Assembly (NCBI GenBank): GCA_023251875.1
Contig: JAHEXY010000010.1
Span: 98,047 to 162,046 of the forward strand
Origin: Bacteroidota bacterium
GTDB taxonomy: Bacteria > Bacteroidota > Bacteroidia > JAHEXY01
Reading direction: 5' to 3'
DNA length: 64,000 bases
In this document: positions 7,559 to 16,760 of the stretch, piece after piece
Layout: the number at the start of each line of letters is the position of its first letter
How positions within the stretch are numbered: the stretch's first letter is position 1
Program-made: the position numbers and the translations under genes
Notes under the pieces: model-generated
The model's input: only the letters and a program-made list of their open reading frames with translations
Told to the model about the DNA's origin: nothing
Databases searched by the model: none

Positions 7559-9427
7559 CTATTTCGTAAACCTTTTTTCCAACTCATCTAAGCTTAACAT
7601 GCTTAATGTTGGCTTTCCTCCGGCTGTATAATAGGGTATTTCGCAAGCAAATAATTGATCAATAAGGGATGTCATTTCTTCTAACGAGAGTTTTGTTCCT
7701 GTTTTAATAGAACCGTATTGAGCCATTGACTGTGCTAAGGCTTCTCTTTTATCTATTTTTAGTTCAGATAGATTGTTTTTATATGTTTCAATAATACCGT
7801 TTAACAATTGATAGGGGTCTGTAGCTGCAATATCAGCCGGAAGTCCATCAATAATAAATGCGTTTTTGCCAAATTCTCTTAATTCAAAACCCAATGCAGC
7901 AATTTCTGTTTGTAATTCTTTTACCAAATTAGCATCAGCATAATTGAGTTCAATGGTTTGTGGAAATAATTGTCGTTGGCTTATGCCTTTATTGCTTAGC
8001 AAAGCATATTTGAATTTTTCGTACAAAATTCTTTCATGTGCATATTGTTGGTGAATAAGCATCATGCCCGATTTTACAGCGGAAATAATGTATTTATTAT
8101 GTACTTGCGAGATAAACTTTTCATCAGGTTTTTGTTTATTATCCCAATCGGCACTGATTATAGCTTGTTGTGACGTTTTATTTGTTTCAATAGCTAAATT
8201 TTGTTCCGCATCTATTTTAGAAGATTCATGGCTTTCGTATAATTTTTGCCAATTCTCTTTATTTGATTTTTCAATTTGTGGCCAAGCAGAAGAGCTTTTT
8301 GCATATGTTTTTTGTTCAGTAGTTTTAAAGGGATTAAAATCGGGATTTACTTTTATAGTAGGTGGAACAAGAGGTTTGTTTTCAGGAAAAGAAATATCAA
8401 ATGTTTGGTCTCTTTCAAAATCGAGAGATGGTGTTAAATTGTGCTTGCCTAATGCTTGTCGAATTGCAGATCGTAAAATAGTATAAATGTGCTTTTCATC
8501 TTCAAATTTAATTTCTGTTTTGGTGGGATGAATGTTTACATCGATGGTTTGTGGGGCAATAGTAAAATGCAAAAAGTACGCGGCAAATTCATCTTTTGGA
8601 ATTAATCCTTCGTATGCCGATTGAATAGCATGCTGAAAATAGGGATGTTTAAAAAAACGTTTGTTTACAAAAAAGAACTGTTCTCCACGTGTTTTTTTAG
8701 CAAATTCAGGTTTGCTTATAAAGCCCTCTAGTTCTATAATGGTAGTTTTTTCTTGTACCGGAACCAAGCGTTGGTTGTAATTGCCTCCCATTACCGAAAC
8801 AATACGCTGCCGCAGATTCTCTTTAGCAAAATGAAATACTTCGGCATTGTTATGATGTAAAGAAAATGCAATAGCAGGATAAGCCAATGCTACTCTTTGA
8901 AATTCATCTATAATATGTCTGAATTCTACCGGATCGGCTTTTAAAAATTTTCTACGTGCAGGCACATTAAAAAATAAATTTTTTACTGAAAAAGATGTTC
9001 CTTGATTGCACTGGCAACTTTCTTGTGTAACAACTTTCGATCCTTGAATTTCTATTTTTGTGCCTAAATCGTCTTTGGGACGTTTGGTTTTGAGTTCTAC
9101 ATAAGCAATTGCTGCAATAGAAGCTAAAGCTTCACCTCTAAAGCCCATGGTTTGTATTGCAAATAAATCGTCAGCCGATTTTATTTTTGAAGTAGCATGG
9201 CGTTCAAAAGATAAGCGAGCATCTGTTTCTGACATGCCCTTTCCATTATCGATTACTTGAATTAAAGTTTTGCCTGCATCTTTTATGATAACTTCAATAG
9301 TTGTACTTCCAGCATCAACAGCATTTTCCATTAATTCTTTTATAACCGAAGCTGGACGTTGAATTACTTCTCCAGCGGCTATTTGATTGGCAACAGCATC
9401 GGGTAATAATTGAATTATATCGGGCAT
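7559..9427 (-). CDS. mutL: DNA mismatch repair protein MutL
   Basis: A 622-residue protein. The N-terminal GHKL ATPase (1-330) has NQIAAGEVIQRPASVIKELMENAVDAG with catalytic Glu31, IDNGKGM, FERHATSKI and GFRGEALASIA. A polar linker (about 335-430) leads to the C-terminal dimerisation domain. Where nuclease-active MutL has DQHAxxERxxYE, this protein has HQQYAHERILYE (459-470). The later Cys-containing metal motifs read AQYGSIKTG and PYYTAGGKPTL, without the usual Cys. The endonuclease site therefore looks degenerate although the fold is kept. A TATTTTTG box lies upstream. Confidence 0.95.
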   Translation of the reverse strand: MPDIIQLLPDAVANQIAAGEVIQRPASVIKELMENAVDAGSTTIEVIIKDAGKTLIQVIDNGKGMSETDARLSFERHATSKIKSADDLFAIQTMGFRGEALASIAAIAYVELKTKRPKDDLGTKIEIQGSKVVTQESCQCNQGTSFSVKNLFFNVPARRKFLKADPVEFRHIIDEFQRVALAYPAIAFSLHHNNAEVFHFAKENLRQRIVSVMGGNYNQRLVPVQEKTTIIELEGFISKPEFAKKTRGEQFFFVNKRFFKHPYFQHAIQSAYEGLIPKDEFAAYFLHFTIAPQTIDVNIHPTKTEIKFEDEKHIYTILRSAIRQALGKHNLTPSLDFERDQTFDISFPENKPLVPPTIKVNPDFNPFKTTEQKTYAKSSSAWPQIEKSNKENWQKLYESHESSKIDAEQNLAIETNKTSQQAIISADWDNKQKPDEKFISQVHNKYIISAVKSGMMLIHQQYAHERILYEKFKYALLSNKGISQRQLFPQTIELNYADANLVKELQTEIAALGFELREFGKNAFIIDGLPADIAATDPYQLLNGIIETYKNNLSELKIDKREALAQSMAQYGSIKTGTKLSLEEMTSLIDQLFACEIPYYTAGGKPTLSMLSLDELEKRFTK

Positions 9428-9580
9428 AAATTAGTTCAAAAGTTTAAAGTTGGAAAGTTCAAAGTTTGGTATGAGCTTTTTGAATGATTTTAACTTATAA
9501 TGCAAAAATACAGCTTTGTGATTAGAAATTAGTTATTACTTTAAAATTAGTCGTAAATTTGTGCTTTAATCCAAAACGCT

Positions 9581-10516
9581 ATGTTAAAGCAAACCACTTC
9601 GAGTGTACTAATGATTAGGCCGGTTGCCTTTACTTTTAACAAAGAAACGGCAAGTTCAAATGCTTTTCAATACCATGCTACTAATTTTACCGAAAAAGAA
9701 ATTCAGTTAAAGGCTTTGTATGAATTTGAAAATTTTGCTGAAAATCTTACTGCTGCAGGTATTGAAGTAGTGGCTGTTGATGATACACTAAAGCCACATA
9801 CACCAGATTCAATCTCTCCCAATAACTGGATTACCATGCATCATGATGGTACGGTAGTGCTTTATCCTATGCAAGCAGCAAACAGGAGGTTAGAAAGAAG
9901 AAAAGACATTATAGATCTTTTGCAGAAGAAATATAAGTTTACGGTTAAAGAGGTGATAGATCTTTCGCATCATGAAAAAAAAGGAAAATATTTAGAAGGT
10001 ACGGGAAGTATTGTATTTGACCATCCTAATAAAATAGCGTATGCCAATATATCACCTCGTACAAGTGAAATTGTACTGAAAGAACTTTGCCAAAAATTAA
10101 AGTATGATTATTATATTTTTCACGCTTCTGATGCCAAAGGTGTTCCTATTTACCATACCAATGTAATGCTATCATTAGGAGATAAAGTTGCAATAGTATG
10201 TTTAGAATCTCTTAAAGAAGCAAGCCAGAGAAATGAAATGGAGAAAAAATTGAAAGCATCTGGTCGTGAAATAATTAACCTTAACTTTCAACAAATTGCA
10301 TTTTTTGCAGCCAATATTTTACAATTAACCAATCATAAAAAAGAACCTGTATTTGCTATGTCGCACCAAGCTTTTTGTGGTTTTTCTCAGGAGCAAGCGG
10401 GCGTGTTAAGTAAGTATGGCAAGCTTGTATATGCACCCATGCCTGCATTTGAGAGAATTGGTGGTGGTAGTGCGCGTTGTATGTTGGCTGAAGTGTTTTT
10501 ACCGAAGAAGAAATAA
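9581..10516 (+). CDS. ctlX: Amidinotransferase-fold hydrolase, CtlX-like (citrulline utilisation)
   Basis: A 311-residue protein of the guanidino-group modifying superfamily (arginine deiminase, DDAH, amidinotransferase). It shows SPNNWITMHHDGTVVLYPM, GTGSIVFDH, PIYHTNVMLSLG with the catalytic-type His, and a C-terminal GGGSARCMLAEVF with the nucleophilic Cys. The length and order of motifs fit the CtlX group, described as a citrulline-degrading hydrolase. A dimethylarginine or arginine substrate is possible. It stands alone, divergent from mutL, with a TAAATTTG box about 23 bp before the ATG. Confidence 0.8.
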   Translation: MLKQTTSSVLMIRPVAFTFNKETASSNAFQYHATNFTEKEIQLKALYEFENFAENLTAAGIEVVAVDDTLKPHTPDSISPNNWITMHHDGTVVLYPMQAANRRLERRKDIIDLLQKKYKFTVKEVIDLSHHEKKGKYLEGTGSIVFDHPNKIAYANISPRTSEIVLKELCQKLKYDYYIFHASDAKGVPIYHTNVMLSLGDKVAIVCLESLKEASQRNEMEKKLKASGREIINLNFQQIAFFAANILQLTNHKKEPVFAMSHQAFCGFSQEQAGVLSKYGKLVYAPMPAFERIGGGSARCMLAEVFLPKKK

Positions 10517-10619
10517 ATAATTAGCGGATGAGATGATTAGCTAATTAGCTGATAAAATACAATTGGTTGATTGGCTGATTTGATAATTAGCTAATGAGAA
10601 AACCTTGAACTAATAAACA

Positions 10620-11387
10620 TTGAACTTTAAACTAAAAATCTCTGCTGTTTCGTATTTAAATACTCTTCCGTTTATATATGCTATTGACAAGTATTTTAAA
10701 TTACCGTATCAATTAAGTCTTGATTATCCTTCAATTTGTGCAGAAAAATTAAAAACAGGAAGTGTTGATCTAGCTTTGGTTCCTGTTGCTGTTATTCCTG
10801 AATTAAAAAATTGTAGTGTTGTTACTTCTTATTGTATTGGAGCAGATGGGGCTGTAGCTTCAGTTATGTTGTATAGCCAGGTTTCATTGGAGCAAATTGA
10901 TGCTGTTTATTTAGATTACCAATCCATGACTTCGGTTAATTTGCTTAAAGTATTATCAGAAAAATATTGGAATAGTAAGCCCCAATGGTTGCAAGCGGAA
11001 AAGGGATATGAAGAAAAAATAAAAAATAATATTGCCGGTGTTATTATTGGAGATAGAGCCATCGAAATGGCAAATCAATTTAAATACCAATATGATTTGG
11101 CTGAAGAATGGAAAAAATATACAGGCTTGCCTTTTACATTTGCTTGCTGGGTAGCTCGCGATACTGTAGATGAAAACACCATTCAAGCATTTAATAATGC
11201 CTTAAAACAGGGCATTGGAGAAATAGATTCCGTACTTGGGTTATATAAAGGTAAAATTGATAGAGCATTTGCGAAAGACTATCTTACTGAAAATATTAGT
11301 TATATTTTTGATGAGAGAAAAAAGGAGGCTATGGAGCGCTTTATAAGTCATATAGGGCATGATGTTAAAGCAAGGATTTTTCCTTAA
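10620..11387 (+). CDS. mqnA: MqnA, chorismate dehydratase of the futalosine menaquinone pathway
   Basis: A 255-residue periplasmic-binding-like enzyme. ISAVSYLNTLPFIYAI at the N-terminus, then KLKTGSVDLALVPVAVIPEL, IGADGAVASVMLYS, YLDYQSMTSVNLLKVL, GVIIGDRAIEM and GLPFTFACWVARD match MqnA. It converts chorismate to 3-enolpyruvylbenzoate, the first step toward futalosine. No ATG fits: a stop at 10614 limits the frame, leaving TTG at 10620 as the start. The other mqn genes are not in the window. The 100 bp upstream hold low-complexity AGCTAATTAGCTGAT-type repeats. Confidence 0.88.
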   Translation: MNFKLKISAVSYLNTLPFIYAIDKYFKLPYQLSLDYPSICAEKLKTGSVDLALVPVAVIPELKNCSVVTSYCIGADGAVASVMLYSQVSLEQIDAVYLDYQSMTSVNLLKVLSEKYWNSKPQWLQAEKGYEEKIKNNIAGVIIGDRAIEMANQFKYQYDLAEEWKKYTGLPFTFACWVARDTVDENTIQAFNNALKQGIGEIDSVLGLYKGKIDRAFAKDYLTENISYIFDERKKEAMERFISHIGHDVKARIFP

Positions 11388-11417
11388 GATTCCGTAAATT
11401 GCAGAAAAATTGTAAAA

Positions 11418-13277
11418 ATGAACTTTAAACAGACACTGTTTATTATTTTATCCCTTATTGTATTTTCTATCTGTTCTAACCCTTCTTTTTGTAACTCTTA
11501 TGATCAAATACTTGAGGGTAAAGGAGAAGCTGAAAAAGGAGTTTCGTTGGGAGATAAAATAAAATTGATAAAAGGTGAAAATCGTTTGAAGGCCAGTGAT
11601 AATAAATCGGCTTACAATCTTGTTTATGCTGTATATCAAAAAAACGATAAAAACCCAAAGGTAAATTATTTGTTAGGTCAATGCCTCCTGGCTTCCGAAG
11701 ATTTTAAAGAAGCTGCTAAGCATCTCGAAATTGCAAGCCAATCTTCAAGTTCACTTTCTCCTAAAACCCATTATTATTTAGGTATTGCATACCATCGTTC
11801 AGGGCAAATTGATAAAGCTCTTGCTGAATTTGATAAATACATTACTTTGGTGACCCCTGCTAAAGCAAAAAGTGACGAAGTGGAAACTTATATTGCCCAA
11901 TGCAATTTAGCCAAAGAACAAATGATGCATCCACAACAAGTAAAAATTGTAAACTTGGGTGGTGGTGTAAATTCAAAATATCCTGATTATTCACCATCCG
12001 TTACGGCTGATGGTAAAACACTCATCTTTACTTCTAGAAGGCCCGATACCAAAGGCAAAAAAATGGATGAGAATGATTTTATGTTTTATGAAGATATTTA
12101 TATGTCGCGTTGGAATGATACCACCCATAATTGGTCGATGGCAAGCAATAATATTGAGGGTTTATTGAATACACAATTTCATGATGCAAATTTGAGTATT
12201 ACTGCAAATGGCAAACAAATATTAATATACCGTAATGTACCCGGTCAAACTAAAAGTGGCGATATTTATTATTCTGATTTAGGAAATAGTGGAAAATGGT
12301 CGGAACCAAAAGCATTTGGGCCAACTATCAATTCAACTTACTTCGAAAGCTCGGCTTGTCTCACACCTGATGGTAAAACTCTTTATTTTGTAAGTGAAAG
12401 AAAGGGAGGTTTTGGTCGTGGTGATATTTATGTTTCGCATAAAACTTCAAGCGATTGGAGTGAAGCTGAAAATATTGGAAATATAATTAATACTGTAGGA
12501 GATGAGATTTCATTATTTTTACATCCTGATGGAAAAACCTTGTATTTTTCTTCTGATAGCCATAATGGTATTGGAGGGTATGATATTTTTAAAACCACCA
12601 ACGAAAATGGAAAGTGGTCGGTACCTGTAAATGTTGGATATCCTATAAATACGGTTGGTGATGATTTATCATTTACCATTACATCAGATGATGTAGCTTA
12701 TTATGTTTCGGATCATGAAAACGGCTTGGGTGCAGAAGATATTTACCAAGTACAATTTTTAAAAGAAAAAGCTGTGCCGGAAGTAAAAAAAGAAATGCCT
12801 GTAGTTAATGAGATGAAAGAAAAAATTGCAACAGAAACAGTACTAAAAAAAGAAGAAATACCTGTTGCTGAAAAAACAATGCCTGAGCAAAAAACAACTA
12901 TTGTTGCACAGCAAGAAATTAAATCACAAGTAGAATCTGTTCCGGTGGTAGAAAAGAAAAAAAGAGTTGTAGCAAGCAATGTAAATTTATTTGAAACAAA
13001 ATATATTTTATTTGCAGCTAAAAATTCAGACATAAAATTGACTGATCAACAAGAGGGAGAATTAAATGCCATGATTGATTATTTGATAACAAATCCTTCA
13101 GCAAAAATTCAAGTGAGTGCAAATGAAAACGGAGATAGCTACCAAAGAGTATTAGCGCAAAACAGATCTTGGAACATTGCTGATTACTTCCGCCAAAATG
13201 GCCTTGAATATTCTCATGTATTGATTACTGCAAATGATAAGGGAAGTAATAGAGTAGCGGTGAAGATTGTGAAGTAA
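11418..13277 (+). CDS. OmpA-family outer-membrane protein with TPR and PD40 beta-propeller repeats
   Basis: A 619-residue exported protein. A signal peptide covers about 1-25 (FIILSLIVFSICSNPSFC). Two to three TPR units follow (VNYLLGQCLLASEDFKEAAK, THYYLGIAYHRSGQIDKALA). Four or five PD40 blades come next, each with xSPxxTxDGKTLIFTSxR-type motifs (SVTADGKTLIFTSRR, LTPDGKTLYFVSERKGGFG, LHPDGKTLYFSSD, DDVAYYVSDHENGLG). After a Lys/Glu/Val/Pro-rich linker (about 455-520) comes a short OmpA-like domain ending with NPSAKIQVSANENGDS and RSWNIADYFRQNGL. Such proteins link the outer membrane to peptidoglycan in Bacteroidota. The OmpA domain lacks some consensus residues. Confidence 0.85.
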   Translation: MNFKQTLFIILSLIVFSICSNPSFCNSYDQILEGKGEAEKGVSLGDKIKLIKGENRLKASDNKSAYNLVYAVYQKNDKNPKVNYLLGQCLLASEDFKEAAKHLEIASQSSSSLSPKTHYYLGIAYHRSGQIDKALAEFDKYITLVTPAKAKSDEVETYIAQCNLAKEQMMHPQQVKIVNLGGGVNSKYPDYSPSVTADGKTLIFTSRRPDTKGKKMDENDFMFYEDIYMSRWNDTTHNWSMASNNIEGLLNTQFHDANLSITANGKQILIYRNVPGQTKSGDIYYSDLGNSGKWSEPKAFGPTINSTYFESSACLTPDGKTLYFVSERKGGFGRGDIYVSHKTSSDWSEAENIGNIINTVGDEISLFLHPDGKTLYFSSDSHNGIGGYDIFKTTNENGKWSVPVNVGYPINTVGDDLSFTITSDDVAYYVSDHENGLGAEDIYQVQFLKEKAVPEVKKEMPVVNEMKEKIATETVLKKEEIPVAEKTMPEQKTTIVAQQEIKSQVESVPVVEKKKRVVASNVNLFETKYILFAAKNSDIKLTDQQEGELNAMIDYLITNPSAKIQVSANENGDSYQRVLAQNRSWNIADYFRQNGLEYSHVLITANDKGSNRVAVKIVK

Positions 13278-13306
13278 ATATTTTTCTCCATCCGTAATAA
13301 TTTATA

Positions 13307-13336
13307 TTGTGCCTTATTAAAAATGCCGTATCTTTG
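13307..13336 (+). promoter_or_regulatory. Bacteroidota promoter for the PD-(D/E)XK gene
   Basis: TTG at 13307-13309, a 19-bp spacer, then TATCTTTG at 13329-13336. This is a full match to the TTG-N17-23-TAnnTTTG consensus, 22 bp before the ATG at 13359. Confidence 0.7.
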
Positions 13337-13358
13337 TTGTTGTTAAAACCAAAGCCCT

Positions 13359-14201
13359 ATGCGCTATTTAGATCCCAAAAACGATTTAACATTCAAAAAA
13401 ATTTTTGGGCAACATCCGCATTTATTGAAGAGTTTTTTAAATGCTTTGATGCCTTTACAAGAGGGTCAAAAAATAGTTAGTTTAGAATATTTACCTGCCG
13501 AATTAGTGCCTGAAATTCCCGTGTTAAAACATTCAATTGTTGATGTTCGTTGTGTTGATAATTTTAACCGACAGTTTATTGTGGAAATGCAAATGTTATG
13601 GACGGATAGTTTTAAAAGCCGAGTTTTGTTTAATGCTTCAAAAGCTTATGTAAAGCAATTAGAAAAATCGAAAGGATACAAAAGTTTGGATCCTGTATTT
13701 TCATTGAGTTTGGTTAACCAAGATTTTGAAAAAGATACCGAAAGTTATTACCATCACTACAATATTGTTCATAGCGAAGATTCAAATAAAAAGAAGGAAG
13801 GTTTAGAATTTGTGTTTATAGAATTACCAAAATTTAAAGCAAAGAACCTTACTGAAAAAAAGCTACAAGTTTTATGGTTAAAATTTATAGCTGAAATGGA
13901 AACTTATAAAGATGATTTATTGAAAGATTTATCAGCAATACCTGAAATAAAAGAAGCCCTCTTTCTTTTAGAAGAAAGTTCTTACAGTATAACTGAGTTA
14001 GAAACCTACGATAAATATTGGGATAGCATACGCTCAGAAAAAACCTTGCTTTTAGATGCAGAAAACAAAGGAGAAATAAAAGGAAAGTTAGCAGAAAAGA
14101 TAAAAATAGCAGAAAAGCTATTACTACAAAATATGTCTATTGAACAAATTGCTGAAATTACAGATTTGCCTATTGAAGAAATTAGAAAATTAAACCAATA
14201 A
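13359..14201 (+). CDS. PD-(D/E)XK nuclease-family transposase (PDDEXK_2, Rpn-like)
   Basis: A 280-residue protein. MRYLDPKNDLTFKKIFGQHPHLLKSFLNALM is the standard start of this family. The nuclease core is IVDVRCVDNFNRQFIVEMQM, with Asp, then Glu and Gln of the D-x-ExQ form. The C-terminus has two helical segments, KGEIKGKLAEKIKIAEKL and MSIEQIAEITDLPIEEIRK, typical of these proteins. Members are annotated as transposases or recombination-promoting nucleases, and mobility is often not demonstrated. It looks full length, has its own promoter and sits at the edge of a patch of mobile and decayed DNA. Confidence 0.88.
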   Translation: MRYLDPKNDLTFKKIFGQHPHLLKSFLNALMPLQEGQKIVSLEYLPAELVPEIPVLKHSIVDVRCVDNFNRQFIVEMQMLWTDSFKSRVLFNASKAYVKQLEKSKGYKSLDPVFSLSLVNQDFEKDTESYYHHYNIVHSEDSNKKKEGLEFVFIELPKFKAKNLTEKKLQVLWLKFIAEMETYKDDLLKDLSAIPEIKEALFLLEESSYSITELETYDKYWDSIRSEKTLLLDAENKGEIKGKLAEKIKIAEKLLLQNMSIEQIAEITDLPIEEIRKLNQ

Positions 14202-14343
14202 GCTCACCTACGCATACAATGAATTGCTGACTAGCTTCCCTTTAGGGATTTTTATATTTATAGAAAAATTAACCCGTATTCTATTTCATTTTCCCTTTAG
14301 GGAAAAAATACTAACCGCAAACATTTTTATAAAATTCATTGGT

Positions 14344-15910
14344 TACAGTTCAGGTGTTAAAAAGATATTAACAATCGTAAAGGTAAAAAAAGCGTGGAGT
14401 ACTGAAAACTAAAAATGAAATAAGGATAGGAAATAAAATAAAAAAGCGGTTGCTTTCGGGAAATGAAAATACCCCAAGGCTACATATTAATAAAGGAAGA
14501 AGATTATAAAAATCTTCTTCATCAATTGACGCTTGCCCATCAGAGAATAGAGCAAATGAGTAATACGATATTGGTATTACAAAATGAGGTAAAGGAGTTA
14601 AAGCAGCAATTAAACAAGACTAGTAGCAACAGCCATAAGCCACCATCAAGTGACGGATATAAAAAACCAATAGTAAAAAATAATCGAGAAAAAAGTAATA
14701 AAAATCAGGGAGCTCAGGTTGGTCATAAAGGCAGTACGCTAGAAATGACTGAGAAGCCTGATAAAATTGAAGTTAAAAGAGTGAATACAAAGTTAAAATG
14801 CGAATGTGGAAACTCTTTAAGAAATTCAAAAGAGATAGGATATAACAGCAGACAAGTTATAGATTTGGTGGAGAAGCTTACAGAGGTAACAGAATATCGA
14901 ATAGAAGTTCGCGAGTGTTCTTGTGGAAAAATACATACAGAAGGCATTGGTCATTTTATCCCTATACAGTATGGTCCAGGAATAAAATCCTTAGCAGTAA
15001 ATCTTAACCAGTATCAATTTATTCCTTTCGGACGCACACAGGAAATGTTTAAAGATTTGTTTGGGATAGAAATAAGCGATGGATGTTTACAGCAATCAAA
15101 CGAGCGTTGCTATGACAATTTAGAAGAAACAGAAGGTCAAATAAAAGAACAAATAAAAACAGAACCAGTAATTAGAAATGATGAAACTGGAATGCGTTGT
15201 GAAGGTAAGCTACAATGGGTTCATACCAATTCAACGCAAATGTATACGCATTATAGCTTGCAAGAAAAGCGCGGGCAAATAGCCATTGATGCCATTGGTA
15301 TATTAAAAGACTACCAAGGAACAAGCGTGCATGACAGGTACAGTAGTTATAATTTATACAACTGTAAACACAGTTATTGTAATGCACATCTACTTCGTGA
15401 TTTAAAATATCTTCATGAAGATGATAATAAACCTTGGGCTGCAAAAATGATTGGAGTATTAATTAAAGCAAAGACTTTGAAAGAAGCAGGCGAATTAACT
15501 CAAGAAACTATAAAAAACATAAACGACTGTTATGATAGAGCGGTGAAAAAAGGATTTAAAACAGAGCCTATTGATAAACCGCAAAAAATAAAAAAAAGAG
15601 GGAGACAAAAAAAATCTAAATCTATCCGTTTGTTGGAAGTCTTTCGAGACGCAAAAGATCGTGTGTTAAGATTTGTTTATGATCAATTAGTGCCATTTGA
15701 TAATAATATGGCAGAACGAGATTTGAGAATGATAAAACTCAAACAAAAAATATCCGGCACATTCCGAACAAAAAAAGGCGGTCAAGTATTTTGTAGAATC
15801 CGTGGATATATTTCAACCGTTCGTAAGCATGGATACAATATTATGGATGCCATTAAAATGGCTATAATAGGACAACCTATAAATTTTGAAATAATTTAAC
15901 CTGAACTGTA
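14344..15910 (+). mobile_element. IS66-type insertion sequence carrying only the large transposase
   Basis: Terminal inverted repeats TACAGTTCAGGT (14344-14355) and ACCTGAACTGTA (15899-15910) are perfect over 12 bp and bracket the transposase gene with 119 bp of leader. Length is 1567 bp. No tnpA/tnpB helper genes are present, as in the ISBst12 subgroup. No 8-bp target duplication is visible: flanks are TCATTGGT and CGTGATAT. The right end cuts directly into an AbiEii-family reading frame whose 5' part is missing on the left. An insertion followed by deletion is likely. Confidence 0.8.
14463..15899 (+). CDS. tnpC: IS66-family transposase
   Basis: A 478-residue transposase. N-terminal helices with a leucine-rich coiled coil (QRIEQMSNTILVLQNEVKEL) precede SSNSHKPPSSDGY, a family hallmark. 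A zinc-binding segment CECGNSLRN...CSCGKIHTEG follows. The DDE core shows the first Asp in RNDETGMRCEGKLQWVH, the second in VHDRYSSYNLYNCKHSYCNAHLLRDL, and the Glu in NNMAERDLRMIKLKQKISGTFR. The frame is uninterrupted and ends at the right terminal repeat. The protein is likely active. Confidence 0.95.
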   Translation: MKIPQGYILIKEEDYKNLLHQLTLAHQRIEQMSNTILVLQNEVKELKQQLNKTSSNSHKPPSSDGYKKPIVKNNREKSNKNQGAQVGHKGSTLEMTEKPDKIEVKRVNTKLKCECGNSLRNSKEIGYNSRQVIDLVEKLTEVTEYRIEVRECSCGKIHTEGIGHFIPIQYGPGIKSLAVNLNQYQFIPFGRTQEMFKDLFGIEISDGCLQQSNERCYDNLEETEGQIKEQIKTEPVIRNDETGMRCEGKLQWVHTNSTQMYTHYSLQEKRGQIAIDAIGILKDYQGTSVHDRYSSYNLYNCKHSYCNAHLLRDLKYLHEDDNKPWAAKMIGVLIKAKTLKEAGELTQETIKNINDCYDRAVKKGFKTEPIDKPQKIKKRGRQKKSKSIRLLEVFRDAKDRVLRFVYDQLVPFDNNMAERDLRMIKLKQKISGTFRTKKGGQVFCRIRGYISTVRKHGYNIMDAIKMAIIGQPINFEII

Positions 15911-16162
15911 CGTGATATTTATGATCTGTGGTATTTATTGGAGGAGAACGCTATGGATTTAGAAGATCACATGCAGGAGTTTGAGAGCAAATCTATTAAT
16001 AAAGGGCATGAGCCAAAATTTTTTTTAGAAAAATTTAAGGCAAAAGAAAATACATATAATAGAGATTGGAATCGCAGTCTTAAACCTCAGATACAAGATT
16101 TACCGGATTTTAAAGATGTTATTAGAGCATTGAAAAAACATTTTAGAAGATTAAACGATTAA
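15911..16162 (+). pseudogene. AbiEii-type nucleotidyltransferase toxin, C-terminal remnant
   Basis: Starting at the first base after the IS66 right end, the frame reads RDIYDLWYLLEENAMDLED, then FFLEKFKAKENTYNRDWNRS and DLPDFKDVIRALKKHFRRL. The RDxYDLWYLL motif and the closing LPDFxxV helix are typical of the C-terminal part of AbiEii/AbiGii-family nucleotidyltransferase toxins. All catalytic N-terminal sequence is missing, as is any AbiEi antitoxin. A TTG at 15938 opens a 74-codon frame but this is not a real start. The gene was cut by the insertion sequence. Confidence 0.65.
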
Positions 16163-16164
16163 GA

Positions 16165-16494
16165 TTTATACCAAATGGTATTATATCCAAAGGTATAAAA
16201 TTATACAATTGGTATTTTAAATTTCAATACCAAAACAATACCGAACCGAGTTTACTCAAAGAAAATGCGGTTCAATATAAAACATTAAAAAATGCGGTTG
16301 CTAAACAAATACACGATTTACCCCAACAGTTTGATACTTTTAAAAATGAGATTAGGCAGCTTAAAGTAGAATTGGCAAGCGCTAAAACTGAAATAAACTA
16401 TCTTAAAAGAAATAATTGTATTGATGAAAGAAAAAATAAAAAAATAGATTTTAACTATTTTTGTTTTAAGTATAAACCTAATATTCATTTATAA
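16165..16494 (+). pseudogene. Orphan open frame with coiled-coil tail, no start codon
   Basis: In one frame the sequence is open to a TAA at 16492 and encodes NTEPSLLKENAVQYKTLKNA, VAKQIHDLPQQFDTFKNEIR and LKVELASAKTEINYLKRNN. The amphipathic heptads look like real protein sequence. There is no ATG, GTG or TTG start that would give a sensible N-terminus. The first 70 bp are ATACCAA/TTGGTAT-type inverted repeats (16168-16240). I cannot identify the family. It is probably the 3' remnant of another lost gene in this decayed stretch. Confidence 0.35.
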
Positions 16495-16532
16495 TCCTCC
16501 TAAAATTATTAAATTCTTTATCAATGCAATAT

Positions 16533-16739
16533 ATGCGTATAGAAAGAACCAACAATGAAATTATTATTCGCCTCCCATCTTATGTCAACATTGATGGCTT
16601 CAAATGTTTATTGATTATAGGGTTTATAAAGAAGTAACTGCCAAGTCAAAAGCAAAACAAGCTGCTGTAGATAAACTTGCCAAAGAAGTAAAAAGGGTTG
16701 GTGGTCTAAAAACGGAAGTAGGTTTATTAAAGAGAATGC
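16533..16739 (+). pseudogene. Frameshifted copy of a small antitoxin-like gene
   Basis: The sequence begins MRIERTNNEIIIRLPSYV and is about 90% identical in DNA to the intact gene at 47033-47239 on the other strand. A missing G in GATGGCTTC (GATGGGCTTC in the intact copy) shifts the frame after 22 codons. The original frame resumes as VYKEVTAKSKAKQAAVDKLAKEVK, and an extra base in AAAGGGTTGG shifts it again. This is a decayed paralogue with no toxin gene recognisable next to it. Confidence 0.75.
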
Positions 16740-16760
16740 CACAGATTGAGGCCTTTTTTA

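Noticed and set aside
8064..8486. A 140-codon frame antisense to mutL
   Set aside because: Shadow of the mutL linker region. Cys- and Phe-rich composition typical of antisense translation in AT-rich coding DNA.
14224..14412. A 62-codon plus-strand frame before the IS66 transposase
   Set aside because: It starts with a low-quality sequence, runs through a TTCCCTTTAGGG hairpin and crosses the left terminal repeat of the insertion sequence, so it cannot be one ancestral gene.
14336..15918. 8-bp target duplication of the IS66-type element
   Set aside because: The flanks TCATTGGT and CGTGATAT do not match, so no duplication is claimed.
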